A stretch of 39,677 nucleotides of DNA from Desulfovibrio sp. ZJ369 (GCF_011039085.1 NZ_JAAKEI010000024.1:1-39677); one strand, 5' to 3'; shown: positions 25,153-34,139, numbered from the stretch's first letter. Notes: generated by a model from the letters alone, not told the origin. Translations and numbers: made by a program.

Positions 25153-26865
25153 ATGGCAGGTTCGGAAACCGGGCACGACAATGAAATAAACTTTGAAAGC
25201 GCCCTTGAAAACTATCTCAATCCCGACTTCGGCGACCTTGAGGAAGGCTCTATCACCAAAGGCGAGATTGTCCGCGTGGACGACGACAATGTGCTGGTGG
25301 ACGTGAACTTCAAGTCCGAGGGGCAGATCCCCGCGGCCGAGTTCAGGGATCCGGCGGGCAACATGACCGTCAGCGTGGGCGACAAGGTGGACGTGTATGT
25401 GGTGCGCAAGAATGAAATGGACGGCACCATCACCCTCTCCTTTGAAAAAGCCAAGCGCATGCAGGTCTTTGACCAGCTTGAAGACGTGCAGGAAAACAAC
25501 AGGGTCATCAAGGGCCACATCGTGCGCCGCATCAAGGGCGGCTACACTGTGGACATCGGCGGGGTCGAGGCGTTTTTGCCCGGTTCGCATGTGGATCTGC
25601 GGCCTGTGCCTGACATGGACGCCCTGGTGAACCAGGAATTTGAATTCCGCGTGCTCAAGATCAACCGCCGCCGCAGCAACGTGATTGTCTCCCGCCGCGT
25701 GCTCCTGGAAGAGGAGCGCGACTCCAAGCGTCAGGAGCTGCTGCGCACCCTTGAGGAAGGCCAGATTGTCCAGGGCAAGGCCAAGAACATCACCGAGTAC
25801 GGCGTGTTTGTGGATCTCGGCGGCCTGGACGGCCTTTTGCATATCACGGATATGAGCTGGAAGCGCATCCGCCATCCCAAGGAAATGATCACCATGGGCC
25901 AGGAGCTGACCCTCAAGGTGCTTTCCTTTGATCGCGAGACCAACAAAGTTTCCCTGGGCCTCAAGCAATTGGTGCCCGATCCCTGGCAGGACATCTCCGC
26001 GCGCTTCCCCGAAGGCTCCAAATGCACGGGCAAAGTCACCAACCTGGTGGACTACGGCGCGTTTGTGGAACTGGAACCCGGCGTGGAAGGCCTGGTGCAT
26101 ATCTCTGAAATGTCCTGGACGCGCAAGTTGCGCCACCCCTCCCAGATGGTTCACACCGGCGACGAGGTGGATGTGGTCATTCTGGGCGTGGACGGCGAGA
26201 AGAAGCGCATCAGCCTGGGTATGAAGCAGGTCCGGCCCAATCCCTGGGAGCTGGTGGCCGAAAGATACCCCGAAGGCACTGTGCTTGAAGGCGTGATCAA
26301 GAACATCACCGAATTTGGCATGTTCATCGGCATTGAAGACGGCATTGACGGTCTGATCCACGTCTCGGATATTTCCTGGACCAAAAAGGTGCGCCATCCC
26401 AATGAGATGTTCAAGGTGGGCGACACGGTGCAGGCCAAGGTGCTCACCGTGGATCAGGAAAATGAAAAGTTCACCCTGGGCATCAAGCAGCTGGTGGATG
26501 ACCCCTGGGGCCATGTGCCGGCCACCTATCCCGTGGGCTGCACCGTCAAGGGCACTGTGACCAATATCACGGATTTCGGCCTGTTTGTGGAAGTTGAGGA
26601 AGGCATCGAAGGTCTGGTGCACGTTTCCGAGCTTTCCAGCAAGAAGGTCAAGACCCCGGCGGAAATCTACAAGGAAGGCGATCAGATTCAGGCCAAGGTT
26701 ATCCATGTCAGCGCCGAGGAGCGCCGCCTGGGCCTTTCCATCAAGCAGATCAAGGATGAAGAGGAACGCCGCAAGCCCAAGGAATTTCATTCCGGGCCGC
26801 AGGAAGCCGGGCAAAGCCTGGGCGATCTGCTCAAGCAGAAGCTGGAAGAAAACGAAAACAGCTAA
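25153..26865 (+). CDS. rpsA: 30S ribosomal protein S1
   Basis: A 570-residue protein with six S1 (OB-fold) RNA-binding repeats, at about 31-99, 117-182, 203-271, 288-358, 375-445 and 462-531. Repeats 3-6 are the most alike (for example ITEYGVFVDLGGLDGLLHIT and LVDYGAFVELEPGVEGLVHI). S1 binds mRNA on the small ribosomal subunit and helps start translation. The linker region after repeats is short and acidic/basic (KDEEERRKPKEF). I chose ATG 25153, with GGAGG upstream, over the TTG at 25138. It ends in a clean intrinsic terminator. Confidence 0.97.
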   Translation: MAGSETGHDNEINFESALENYLNPDFGDLEEGSITKGEIVRVDDDNVLVDVNFKSEGQIPAAEFRDPAGNMTVSVGDKVDVYVVRKNEMDGTITLSFEKAKRMQVFDQLEDVQENNRVIKGHIVRRIKGGYTVDIGGVEAFLPGSHVDLRPVPDMDALVNQEFEFRVLKINRRRSNVIVSRRVLLEEERDSKRQELLRTLEEGQIVQGKAKNITEYGVFVDLGGLDGLLHITDMSWKRIRHPKEMITMGQELTLKVLSFDRETNKVSLGLKQLVPDPWQDISARFPEGSKCTGKVTNLVDYGAFVELEPGVEGLVHISEMSWTRKLRHPSQMVHTGDEVDVVILGVDGEKKRISLGMKQVRPNPWELVAERYPEGTVLEGVIKNITEFGMFIGIEDGIDGLIHVSDISWTKKVRHPNEMFKVGDTVQAKVLTVDQENEKFTLGIKQLVDDPWGHVPATYPVGCTVKGTVTNITDFGLFVEVEEGIEGLVHVSELSSKKVKTPAEIYKEGDQIQAKVIHVSAEERRLGLSIKQIKDEEERRKPKEFHSGPQEAGQSLGDLLKQKLEENENS

Positions 26866-26891
26866 CCTGTTGCTGCATACTGGATTTGAAA

Positions 26892-26916
26892 GGGCATCCG
26901 CAAGGATGCCCTTTTT
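26892..26916 (+). terminator. intrinsic terminator after rpsA
   Basis: GGGCATCC pairs perfectly with GGATGCCC around a GCAA tetraloop, followed by TTTTT. It lies 27 bases after the rpsA stop. On the other strand it ends in TTTCAAAT and may also serve sppA, which converges on it. Confidence 0.92.
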
Positions 26917-26984
26917 GTCTGCAACTGCCCTGCACCGGATGAGGTCGCTCCCGGCTCAGGGGCAGGCTTTTCCTCGAAATTCGC

Positions 26985-28073
26985 TCAGAACTGATAGAGA
27001 AAGGCCGGGGCACGCCATCCGTTGCCCGTGGCGTTGAGGCCGGAAAGAGCGGTTATGGCCGCAAGATCCAGGCCGAACCAGGATTTCAGGCCGGCCGTGA
27101 GCCAGGAATTTTTTTCGGGCCGGCGCAGCAGCTTGCGATCTGCCGGCACGCCGGTATGCTCGGCCAGCCAGTGCACGGCGGCTTCCTGACCGCCCATTTC
27201 GTCGACCAGTCCCAGCTTCAGGGCTTCCCGGCCGGTAAAAATCTTGCCGTTGGCCAATGCGGCGGCGCGCTCGCGCGGCATGTCCCGGCCCTGGGCCACA
27301 ATGTCCACGAACTGCTCGTGCATGTCCCTGAGCACGCCCTCAAAATAGGCCCTGTCCTCAGGCGAGAGCGGATGCAGATAGGAACCGGCGTTCTTATACG
27401 GCGCGGTGACCAGGGTCTCCTGACCCACGCCGATCTTGCCCAGCAAGCCCTGCAGTTGCGGGATGTCCATGCGCACGCCTATGGAGCCGGTGACCGTGGA
27501 GGGATTGGCGAAAATCCGCTTTCCGGCCATGCTGACCATCAGGCCGCCTGAGGCGGCCATGGAGCCCATGCTCACCGCCACGGGCCGTTTTTTTGCCACG
27601 CGGGCCAGGGCGTCATATACTTCCTGCGAGGCGGCGGCCCCGCCGCCGGGCGAATCCACGCGCAGCAGCACGCCCTTTACACTGGGATCGCGTTCGATTT
27701 TGCGAATCCAGGCCAGAGTGGGCGCCACGTCCATGATCGGGCCGCGCAACGTGACCAGGGCCAGACGGTCGCCGCCGCTGAACAGGCTGCGGCCGGTCTC
27801 GTCCCTGCTGAAAATGAACAGGCAGATCAGCGTCAGCAGGATGGCGCCGCTCCAAAAGAGCAAAGGATGCCGCTTGCGGAAAGGCCGGCGCAACAGGCTT
27901 TTCCAGACCGGAGCCGGGATTTGCGCCAAAGGGCAGACCGCAACGCAGCCCGCGCCGGGCATTGCGGCAGCAGGCGCGGCCTGGGCCTTGGCTTCGGCCG
28001 CAACCGCCTGGTGGCCGGGTGCTGCGGCAGTGGGTTTGCCGTCAGAAGCAAGGGGAGACTGTTCGTTGCTCAT
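26985..28073 (-). CDS. sppA: signal peptide peptidase SppA (36-kDa type)
   Basis: A 362-residue membrane serine protease of the S49 family, which degrades leftover signal peptides. It has an Ala-rich cytoplasmic N-terminus, one membrane anchor (about 70-88, LLFWSGAILLTLICLFIF), and a single ClpP-like domain with DSPGGGAAAS (140-149), the nucleophile in MGSMAASGGLMV (Ser175), and the general base in TAPYKNAGSYLHPLS (Lys227). ATG 28073 is preferred although its ribosome-binding site is weak; ATG 28127 would add 18 residues. The long N-terminal Ala-rich stretch is unusual for the family. Confidence 0.9.
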   Translation of the reverse strand: MSNEQSPLASDGKPTAAAPGHQAVAAEAKAQAAPAAAMPGAGCVAVCPLAQIPAPVWKSLLRRPFRKRHPLLFWSGAILLTLICLFIFSRDETGRSLFSGGDRLALVTLRGPIMDVAPTLAWIRKIERDPSVKGVLLRVDSPGGGAAASQEVYDALARVAKKRPVAVSMGSMAASGGLMVSMAGKRIFANPSTVTGSIGVRMDIPQLQGLLGKIGVGQETLVTAPYKNAGSYLHPLSPEDRAYFEGVLRDMHEQFVDIVAQGRDMPRERAAALANGKIFTGREALKLGLVDEMGGQEAAVHWLAEHTGVPADRKLLRRPEKNSWLTAGLKSWFGLDLAAITALSGLNATGNGWRAPAFLYQF

Positions 28074-28118
28074 GCACAAATGTACTACAGAACCGTTCCG
28101 GAGAAAAGAGGAAGTCGA

Positions 28119-28145
28119 GGCGGGCATGGCTTCGCCCTGCCCGCC
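28119..28145. repeat. short hairpin between sppA and the Crp/Fnr gene
   Basis: GGCGGGCA (28119-28126) pairs with TGCCCGCC (28138-28145). No T-run on either strand. The loop ATGGCTTCGCCCTGC is also found at 5226-5240, beside dispersed repeat copy 1, so this may be a fragment of the same repeat family. Confidence 0.4.
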
Positions 28146-28221
28146 GGAAGGCGCAGGCGAAACCGGTTATGCAGGAAAGGCACAGAGAGCGTCATGGACG
28201 GCGCGAGACGCGTTTTTTCGG

Positions 28222-28905
28222 TCAGCGCCGGTCAAGAAGCGCCTGGGGAGAGAGCAGGGTGATGCGCCGGTGTTCCACCCTGATGAGTCCGAGCCGCTGG
28301 AATTTTTTCAGGAGTTCGCTGACGGTGGGTTGCGTGGTGCCTGCGAGCTGGGCCAGGTGCTCCTGGGAGACGCGCATGGGCAACTGTATTTCCCGCTGCC
28401 AGCTTTCGGCGTCCGGCAGCATGTCAAAAGCGAGGGTTATCAGCACATTTGCCAGGCGATCCTCCACGTTGCAGGCCATAAGGTCGCGGATGGTGTCGCC
28501 AAGATGGCGGATGCGGCAGCCCAGGAGCGAGATGACGCGCCTGGCCAGAGGATAGCTCTCGCGCAGCAGGGCGTCAAAATCCTTCCTGCCGATGCGGTAC
28601 AGCACTGCCGGCGTGAGGGACTGGGCATTGGCCTTGCGGGGATAGCCCTCCAGGACTTCCGAGATGCCGAAGAACTCACCCGCTCGCCGCAGGAAGAAGA
28701 CGGGCTCCTTGCCCGATCCGTGCATGCTGAAGATGCGCACGAGGCCCGATGCGATATAGAAGCAGCTTTCCCCAGGGTCGGCTTCGTTAAAAATGATATC
28801 GTTTTTTTGCAGGCGAAGTTTTGTGGCCCGTTGCAGAAAAAGCTCCCGTTCCCGTTCAAGGCCGGTAAAAAAGTCCTCACCCTGCAAATGCCACAAGTTG
28901 TCCAT
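28222..28905 (-). CDS. Crp/Fnr family transcriptional regulator
   Basis: A 227-residue regulator. The N-terminal cyclic-nucleotide-type beta-roll spans about 20-125 (FNEADPGESCFYIASGLVRI, then RRAGEFFGISEVLEGYPRKA). A long dimer helix follows, and the winged helix HTH_Crp lies at about 150-215 with recognition segment RVSQEHLAQLAGTTQPTVSE. No FNR-type N-terminal cysteine cluster is present, so it is not an FNR oxygen sensor. It follows the AprB-like gene by 100 bases on the same strand and is the obvious candidate to control the transporter/reductase operon, perhaps responding to an imported ligand; this is inference. Confidence 0.9.
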   Translation of the reverse strand: MDNLWHLQGEDFFTGLERERELFLQRATKLRLQKNDIIFNEADPGESCFYIASGLVRIFSMHGSGKEPVFFLRRAGEFFGISEVLEGYPRKANAQSLTPAVLYRIGRKDFDALLRESYPLARRVISLLGCRIRHLGDTIRDLMACNVEDRLANVLITLAFDMLPDAESWQREIQLPMRVSQEHLAQLAGTTQPTVSELLKKFQRLGLIRVEHRRITLLSPQALLDRR

Positions 28906-29005
28906 GTGCGCCGCTGTACTCCTTGGATGGGGCTGTCCGGCCCGCTACGCGCGGCATGCCCGGCCTCTTTCACGGGCGGAAGGCAGTCGGCCAGTGACGC
29001 GGGTG

Positions 29006-29362
29006 CTACTGTTTTGCGCGTGGATCCTTCCGGCCGTCCCCGGTGTTCCTGTTGACGAATTTGTATACATATTCATTGCCGTGAATGTCCCGGCATTTCC
29101 AGGTGATGGAGTCGTGCCCCATGATGGGGCGCAGACTGGCCTTGAAATAGCCGAGCTGGTAGGGAATGCGCGTTTCCAGCGCCCCGGACGGGCAGACCTT
29201 GATGCATGACATGCAGTCCCAGCATTCCGAGGTGGCACGGCAATAGGCCTTTCCTGTTTCGGGCGAGACGGCCATGAGATCGCCGGGACAGGCATTTTCG
29301 CAAAAAGACTCCTCACGGCCGGCGCAACCTGTACATTTTCGAGTATCAACTTTCGGTGGCAT
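29006..29362 (-). CDS. AprB-like two-[4Fe-4S] ferredoxin subunit (shortened)
   Basis: A 118-residue iron-sulfur protein. Cysteines 10, 13, 21, 25 and 47, 50, 53, 57 are arranged as in AprB, the beta subunit of adenylylsulfate (APS) reductase: KCTGCAGREESFCENACPGD and CWDCMSCIKVCPSGALETR. The following beta-strand region (SLRPIMGHDSITWKCRD) is also AprB-like. It lacks the roughly 50-residue C-terminal tail that in true AprB wraps around AprA. It is encoded 23 bases after the AprA-like gene with AGGAGC before the ATG, so the two should form one complex in which this subunit passes electrons to FAD. Confidence 0.82.
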   Translation of the reverse strand: MPPKVDTRKCTGCAGREESFCENACPGDLMAVSPETGKAYCRATSECWDCMSCIKVCPSGALETRIPYQLGYFKASLRPIMGHDSITWKCRDIHGNEYVYKFVNRNTGDGRKDPRAKQ

Positions 29363-29385
29363 GGTAAAGCTCCTGAAATGGTGGC

Positions 29386-31161
29386 TCAGGCCTTGCGCCT
29401 GTCTCCGGGGAGAAGTTGCTCATAAGGGCGGGTAAAGGTCTCGACCTTGCCGCTCAGGGGATTCTTGCGGGATTCGATGAAGCAGTCAAAGTGCTCGTCA
29501 TCCCGTTCCGGATAATCCGAGCGCGTCTGCCAGCCGGCCCAGCGCGTCTCCTTGCGGGCCTTGAGGTGTTGAACCACTGCCTCGGCCACGTCCACCCGGT
29601 CCATGCTCTCAAGCGCCTGCATGAGTTCGTGCAGATCCTGGGCGCGCAGGTAGTGGAACTGGCTCTGGAGGATGGCGATATGCCGCAGCGCATAGTCCAG
29701 CCGTTCTTCATTGGTGCGGTAGAACTGGCTCACGCCCCCCGCGTATTCGTCCATGAGGCGTTGCAGGCGTTCCTTGAGTTCCACGGGGCGTATGCCATCT
29801 TCCTCCCGCCTCAGGAGTGGCGCGTACACGCGGGCCATCTCCGCTTCAAGCGCCGGTCTGTCGGGAGGGGGGGGACTGTGTCGGTCGCGCAGGTAGTGCA
29901 CTGCTCCCCTGGCGGCGAGTTTCCCCTCTGCACAGCAACCTCCCACAAACTTGTTGGGGTTGCCGCCAGCAGTCTCGCCTGCGGCAAACAGGCCGGGGAT
30001 GGTGGTCATGCGGTCCATGTCCACCCAGTAGCCGCCGCCCGTATGGCCGCCGAGGATGTAGGGATCTGACCCGTAGATTTCGATGGGCTCGCGGCTCGGA
30101 TCCTGCCCCCGGCTGGCCAGGAAGAGGACGAAGGAAGGCCGTTCATTGAGATAATCCACAAGCATGGCGTGGGTTTTTTCCGGCGTGAGGCGCGTCGTGT
30201 CGCAATAACATGGGCCGCGACCGGCAAGCCATTCCTCCATGGGGGCATTGGCGCGGATGTAGCGCGGGGCCGCATCCCCTCCCAGCTCCGCATAGCGGCT
30301 CATGACGCGTTCATGCTTGCAGTTGATGATCGGCGCGCCGTAGCCGACGGAGATAGTATCGACAGGGCCACAGAAATCCTTGGTGCGCGTCGCCACCCAT
30401 CGCTGCTCCAGGCTTGTGAGTTCCGCACCTTGCCGCAGCCCCAAGGCGTAGCCCGTGCCTATGCAGTAGGGGCACATCCAGATTTGTGCTCCGCTGTCAG
30501 TGGAGTCGGCGGTGTAGGACTTGTAGAGCGTGCCTGCCCCGCCCGTTGCCACCACAGTGGCCTTTGCCCGGAAGACATAGAACTTTCCGTCGCGCACACC
30601 AAGGCCCGTTGCGCCAACGCAGTGTCCTCCGGACATGAGCAGGCTCGTGGCGGTGACACGGTTGTAGACATCCGCGCCGCTCTCAAGGGCCTTTTCGGCC
30701 ATGATGGGCTTGAGCTGCTCACCATGGATGGAAATATCCCATTGACCGCGATAGCGCACATTGCCGTTTTCATCCCGGAGGATGGGCAGACCCCAGCGCT
30801 CCAGATCCTCCACGCACTCGTTGAGTTCGCGCGCATTGGAAAGCGACAGGTCTTCCCTCAGTGGGCCGCCCCCCACCTGCGCTCTGCTCCACCGCACCAG
30901 GTCTTCGGGGGTCTTGCCCGGCGGGATATAGGTGTTGATGGCGTCCATCCCTGCGGCGCAGGCGCCGGAGCGCATGATCTCGGCCTTTTCCATGATCACG
31001 ATCTTCAGCCCGGAATCAAGCCGGGCGGCTTCGATGGCCACGAAACAGCCGGCGTTGCCGCCACCGATGATGAGCAGATCGCAGTCTATTTCCGCAACCT
31101 CTATCTCTGCCAAGGACTTGGGGGTGAATTGCCGCATCCTGGGGGCACTGATATTGGCCAT
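29386..31161 (-). CDS. AprA-like FAD-dependent reductase (fumarate reductase superfamily)
   Basis: A 591-residue cytoplasmic flavoprotein without a signal peptide. The FAD-binding motif is DLLIIGGGNAGCFVAIEAAR (28-47), then MDAINTYIPPGKTPEDLVRW, GGGPLREDLSLSNA, VVATGGAGTLYKS and the closing MTTIPGLFAAGETAGGNPNK. These follow AprA closely, but it is about 70 residues shorter than AprA, and the segment aligned with AprA's APW reads CPY, so a substrate-site Trp seems changed. GGHTGGGYWVDMD corresponds to AprA's active-site histidine region. It most likely reduces a C=C or related group of a compound imported by the adjacent transporter. It is unlikely to be the sulfate-respiration AprA itself. 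Confidence 0.8.
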   Translation of the reverse strand: MANISAPRMRQFTPKSLAEIEVAEIDCDLLIIGGGNAGCFVAIEAARLDSGLKIVIMEKAEIMRSGACAAGMDAINTYIPPGKTPEDLVRWSRAQVGGGPLREDLSLSNARELNECVEDLERWGLPILRDENGNVRYRGQWDISIHGEQLKPIMAEKALESGADVYNRVTATSLLMSGGHCVGATGLGVRDGKFYVFRAKATVVATGGAGTLYKSYTADSTDSGAQIWMCPYCIGTGYALGLRQGAELTSLEQRWVATRTKDFCGPVDTISVGYGAPIINCKHERVMSRYAELGGDAAPRYIRANAPMEEWLAGRGPCYCDTTRLTPEKTHAMLVDYLNERPSFVLFLASRGQDPSREPIEIYGSDPYILGGHTGGGYWVDMDRMTTIPGLFAAGETAGGNPNKFVGGCCAEGKLAARGAVHYLRDRHSPPPPDRPALEAEMARVYAPLLRREEDGIRPVELKERLQRLMDEYAGGVSQFYRTNEERLDYALRHIAILQSQFHYLRAQDLHELMQALESMDRVDVAEAVVQHLKARKETRWAGWQTRSDYPERDDEHFDCFIESRKNPLSGKVETFTRPYEQLLPGDRRKA

Positions 31162-31174
31162 GTTTGTCTCCGCG

Positions 31175-32689
31175 TTATGGTTGTTCGTGACTGGCCTGTG
31201 CGGCGTTTCGACTGCCGGAACGCCCGGAGCGCCCGGCTATCCAGATGGCAAGCGCCATGAGCGCGAGGGCCACCGGCCGTTCAAGGATCATCCAGGGGTT
31301 TTGCTCCGAGGCGATGAGCACCTGCTGGAGCGATGTCTCCCAGATGGGGGCAAGAATGAAGCCTATAATCAGGCAGATGATGGAATAGTCAAATGTGCGC
31401 ATGAGCCAGGCAAGGACCGTGAAAACCAGCATCAGTGTCACGTCAAAGGCCGAATACTGCGCAAGATAGGAACCCATCATGCAGGTCAGGATGATGATGG
31501 GATACAGGATGGCTGGAGGAATCTGCACCACCCGGCAGAATGCCTTCAGGCCGACCCTGCCCGCGCCCAGCAGGAAAAGGTTGGCCAGGATCAGGCTGCC
31601 ATAGATGGAATAGATGAACTGCGCGTTCTGCTCAAACATCAGGGGGCCAGGGATCATGCCGTGGATGACGAAGGCCCCGATGAGCAGGGCTGCCGCCACA
31701 TTGCCCGGGATGCCAAGGGTGAAAAGAGGAATGAGGCTGGCAGCGACCACGGCGCTGTTGGCAGATTCCGACGCGGCGATACCCTCGATGTTGCCCTTGC
31801 CGAAGGTCTGCGGCTCCCTGGAATGCTTGACGGTCTGGTCATAGGCGAAGAACGAGGCAACCGGCGCGCCCAGGCCGGGCAGGGCGCCCACCACGGTGCC
31901 GGCCAAGGACGAGCGCAGCAGCGTCCGCGCGCAGCCGAGATATTCCTTCCAGCTCACGCGGTTGTCTTCCGGCCGCGAAGAAAAGGACACGGCAGAGGAA
32001 GATTGCGCAGGGTCAAGTTTTTGTCCGATCTGGCTGATGATTTCGGAAAAGGCGAGCATGCCGATACCGATGGGGATGAGCGAGATGCCCCGCTCCAGCT
32101 CGGTGATGTCCAGCGTCAGCCGCGGCAGGGCCGAGACCGGCTCCATACCTATACAGCCGATGAGGATGCCCAGGGCTGCAGCCATAAGCCCGCGCAAAAG
32201 GGATTTTGTCCCCAGCCCGGCGATGATGGTCATGGCCATGCAGATGAGGGCGAAGATCTCCGGCGGCCCCATATAGAGCGCCACAGCGGCCAGGGGGGCG
32301 GCCACGAGGATGAGGACGACGGTGGAGAAGGCGTCGCCGCTCACCGAGGCATAAAGCGCCATGCGGAGCGCCTTTTGCCCCTTGCCCTGGAGGGCCAGAG
32401 GGTGCCCGTCCCAGGTGGTGGCGGCGGCTTCGGGAGTTCCCGGCGTATTGAGCAGGATGCCCGAAATGGAGCCGCCGAAGAAGGCTCCTTTGTTCAGCCC
32501 CACCAGGAAGCCGATGGCCGCCACCGGGGACATGTAGTATGAAAGTGGCACGCAGAGCGCGATGGCCATGGGGCCGTTGACGCCGGGGATGGCCCCGGCG
32601 ATCATGCCGAAGACCACCCCCAGAAAGACAAAGAGCATATTGAGCGGGGCAAGCGCCGTGGCAAGCCCGTTCAGCATCATTTCCAGCAT
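31175..32689 (-). CDS. tctA: tripartite tricarboxylate transporter, large membrane subunit TctA
   Basis: A 504-residue protein with about twelve membrane helices. The N-terminal motif GMIAGAIPGVNGPMAIALCV and the hallmark SGILLNTPGTPEAAATTWDG identify TctA, the translocation subunit of TTT-family solute:sodium symporters. The second-half repeat has GTVVGALPGLGAPVASFFAY, the internal duplication typical of the family. ATG 32689 (AAAGGGG upstream) is preferred; a longer in-frame start is not supported. It is followed 13 bases later by the AprA-like gene, so uptake and reduction are co-transcribed. Confidence 0.95.
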   Translation of the reverse strand: MLEMMLNGLATALAPLNMLFVFLGVVFGMIAGAIPGVNGPMAIALCVPLSYYMSPVAAIGFLVGLNKGAFFGGSISGILLNTPGTPEAAATTWDGHPLALQGKGQKALRMALYASVSGDAFSTVVLILVAAPLAAVALYMGPPEIFALICMAMTIIAGLGTKSLLRGLMAAALGILIGCIGMEPVSALPRLTLDITELERGISLIPIGIGMLAFSEIISQIGQKLDPAQSSSAVSFSSRPEDNRVSWKEYLGCARTLLRSSLAGTVVGALPGLGAPVASFFAYDQTVKHSREPQTFGKGNIEGIAASESANSAVVAASLIPLFTLGIPGNVAAALLIGAFVIHGMIPGPLMFEQNAQFIYSIYGSLILANLFLLGAGRVGLKAFCRVVQIPPAILYPIIILTCMMGSYLAQYSAFDVTLMLVFTVLAWLMRTFDYSIICLIIGFILAPIWETSLQQVLIASEQNPWMILERPVALALMALAIWIAGRSGRSGSRNAAQASHEQP

Positions 32690-32714
32690 TCGTATCCCCT
32701 TTGTGCACAGATGT

Positions 32715-33185
32715 TCACGGCATGGGTACTCCGAGGGCAAAGCGCATGAGCGCCCAGATCGTGAGCACAGGGAGCACCGAAACCAGGATCAGGGGGAGCG
32801 GCCTGCGTTGTCCGCACAGCCACTGGATCAGGAGCATGAAACCGATGCCCGCCGGCACAAAGCCGACTGACGCCATGGCAGGCATCAGGAGGGCGCAGGG
32901 AGTCACAAAGATGAGCAGGTACAGCCACCCCCGCGTTTTTTTCGGAGTCCCTTCCGGCATGGGGGCACGCTGCCCGCGTGTCTTCCGGAAAAACAGGAAG
33001 GAGCGCGCAAGACCCCAGAGAGACAGCGCCAGCAGGATGCCGGCAGCCACGTTTGGCACGAGGCTGGGCGGCATGCCGTAGCCCGGCCAGGGCGGCGACC
33101 ATGCAGGGATTATCCAGACGAGGAGCAGAAGGCTCACAACAGCCATTCCCGCATAGCCGCAGGCGTCTCTCTGTGCGGTGGACAT
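32715..33185 (-). CDS. tctB: tripartite tricarboxylate transporter, small membrane subunit TctB
   Basis: A 156-residue protein with four membrane helices (about 12-30, 43-62, 87-120 as a pair, 130-150), the layout of TctB. Sequence conservation in this subunit is low, and the call rests on topology and on its place between tctC and tctA. AGGAGG precedes the ATG. Its stop lies 25 bases before the TctA start. Confidence 0.88.
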   Translation of the reverse strand: MSTAQRDACGYAGMAVVSLLLLVWIIPAWSPPWPGYGMPPSLVPNVAAGILLALSLWGLARSFLFFRKTRGQRAPMPEGTPKKTRGWLYLLIFVTPCALLMPAMASVGFVPAGIGFMLLIQWLCGQRRPLPLILVSVLPVLTIWALMRFALGVPMP

Positions 33186-33194
33186 CCTTGCCTC

Positions 33195-34139
33195 CTAGTT
33201 GTGGCCGGCGGTCTGGGCCTTGATGCGATCGGCAGTGGTGTTGATATAGTCGGCGGCATGCTGCGCGCCGAATTTTACTGGAGCCATGCGGAGCTTCTCG
33301 ACGATGAATGCCTGGAGATTCTTGTCTGCGGCGAGCGCGGCAACGGCCTCGTCCAGGCGCTTGCGGACATTCGGAGGCAGGTTCCGGGGCGCCACAAGGG
33401 CGATGAACATCTCCACAGATTCGTCCCATCCCTGCTCTTTCAGGGTGGGGATTTCCGGAAGCTGCGTCAGGCGCTGCGGCGTGGTCGCGGCCAGACACTT
33501 GAGCTTGCCGCCCTGCACATAGTCGAAGAGGATGGCGCCCGCATGTCCGAGGTCAGCATGACCGCCCATGACTGCCGAGATGACGGAAGGGCCGCCGGTA
33601 CTCGGCATGAGCGAAAGCGGGACGCCTTCCTTGGCGGCGATGCGGCGCATGGCGTCCCTGTCATCGGAACCCTGGAACATATAGGTCAGGCCCTTGCCTT
33701 CCTTTTTTGCCCAGTCGAATGCGTCCCTGAGCGTCTTCCAGGGCCGGTCGGGCGCGCAGATGATGCCGCTTTGGTTGAGTCCCAGCAGGGTGAGGTAGGT
33801 AAAGTCGTCGGGGCTGTATTTGGTCCTGGTGACAAAGGGAGAATAGGTGAACGCCGCCGTAGCTGAGGTTCCGAGGGTATATCCATCGGGCTTTGCGTGG
33901 GCAACCTCGGTGGCCATGACGCTGCCGTGCGAGCCGCCGGGCATGTTGCTCACGAGGACAGGTTGACCAAGTTCGTTTTTGAGCGACTCGGCCACGGCCC
34001 TGGTCAGCAGGTCAATCTGGGCGCCGGGGCCGGTCATGGTAAGCAGCTTGACGGGCCGTTCCGGCCAGGAGGAGGCTGCATGTGACGGAACAGCGAAAAA
34101 CAGTCCCAAGACAAGCGCAGACAGGATGAACTTTTTCAT
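33195..34139 (-). CDS. tctC: TctC-type periplasmic substrate-binding protein
   Basis: A 314-residue periplasmic receptor of the Bug/TctC family. A signal peptide (1-21, ILSALVLGLFFAVPSHA) is followed by SSWPERPVKLLTMTGPGAQI, where the family usually has WPxxPIxxVVPFxxGGxxD. SNMPGGSHGSVMATEVAHAK, DGYTLG and PEIPTLKEQGW are typical. The normally conserved GG before the binding aspartate reads GPGAQID, suggesting an altered ligand site. ATG 34139 has AAGGAG upstream. As the first gene of the operon it is likely the most expressed and sets the substrate; family ligands are mostly carboxylates. Confidence 0.92.
   Translation of the reverse strand: MKKFILSALVLGLFFAVPSHAASSWPERPVKLLTMTGPGAQIDLLTRAVAESLKNELGQPVLVSNMPGGSHGSVMATEVAHAKPDGYTLGTSATAAFTYSPFVTRTKYSPDDFTYLTLLGLNQSGIICAPDRPWKTLRDAFDWAKKEGKGLTYMFQGSDDRDAMRRIAAKEGVPLSLMPSTGGPSVISAVMGGHADLGHAGAILFDYVQGGKLKCLAATTPQRLTQLPEIPTLKEQGWDESVEMFIALVAPRNLPPNVRKRLDEAVAALAADKNLQAFIVEKLRMAPVKFGAQHAADYINTTADRIKAQTAGHN

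Noticed and set aside
28074..28127. Extending sppA to ATG 28127
   Set aside because: The extra 18 residues are hydrophilic, lie partly in a hairpin and lack a ribosome-binding site.
29386..31161. Calling the flavoprotein the sulfate-respiration APS reductase (aprA)
   Set aside because: It is too short, appears to differ at a substrate-site residue and is linked to a carboxylate transporter rather than sat or qmo genes.
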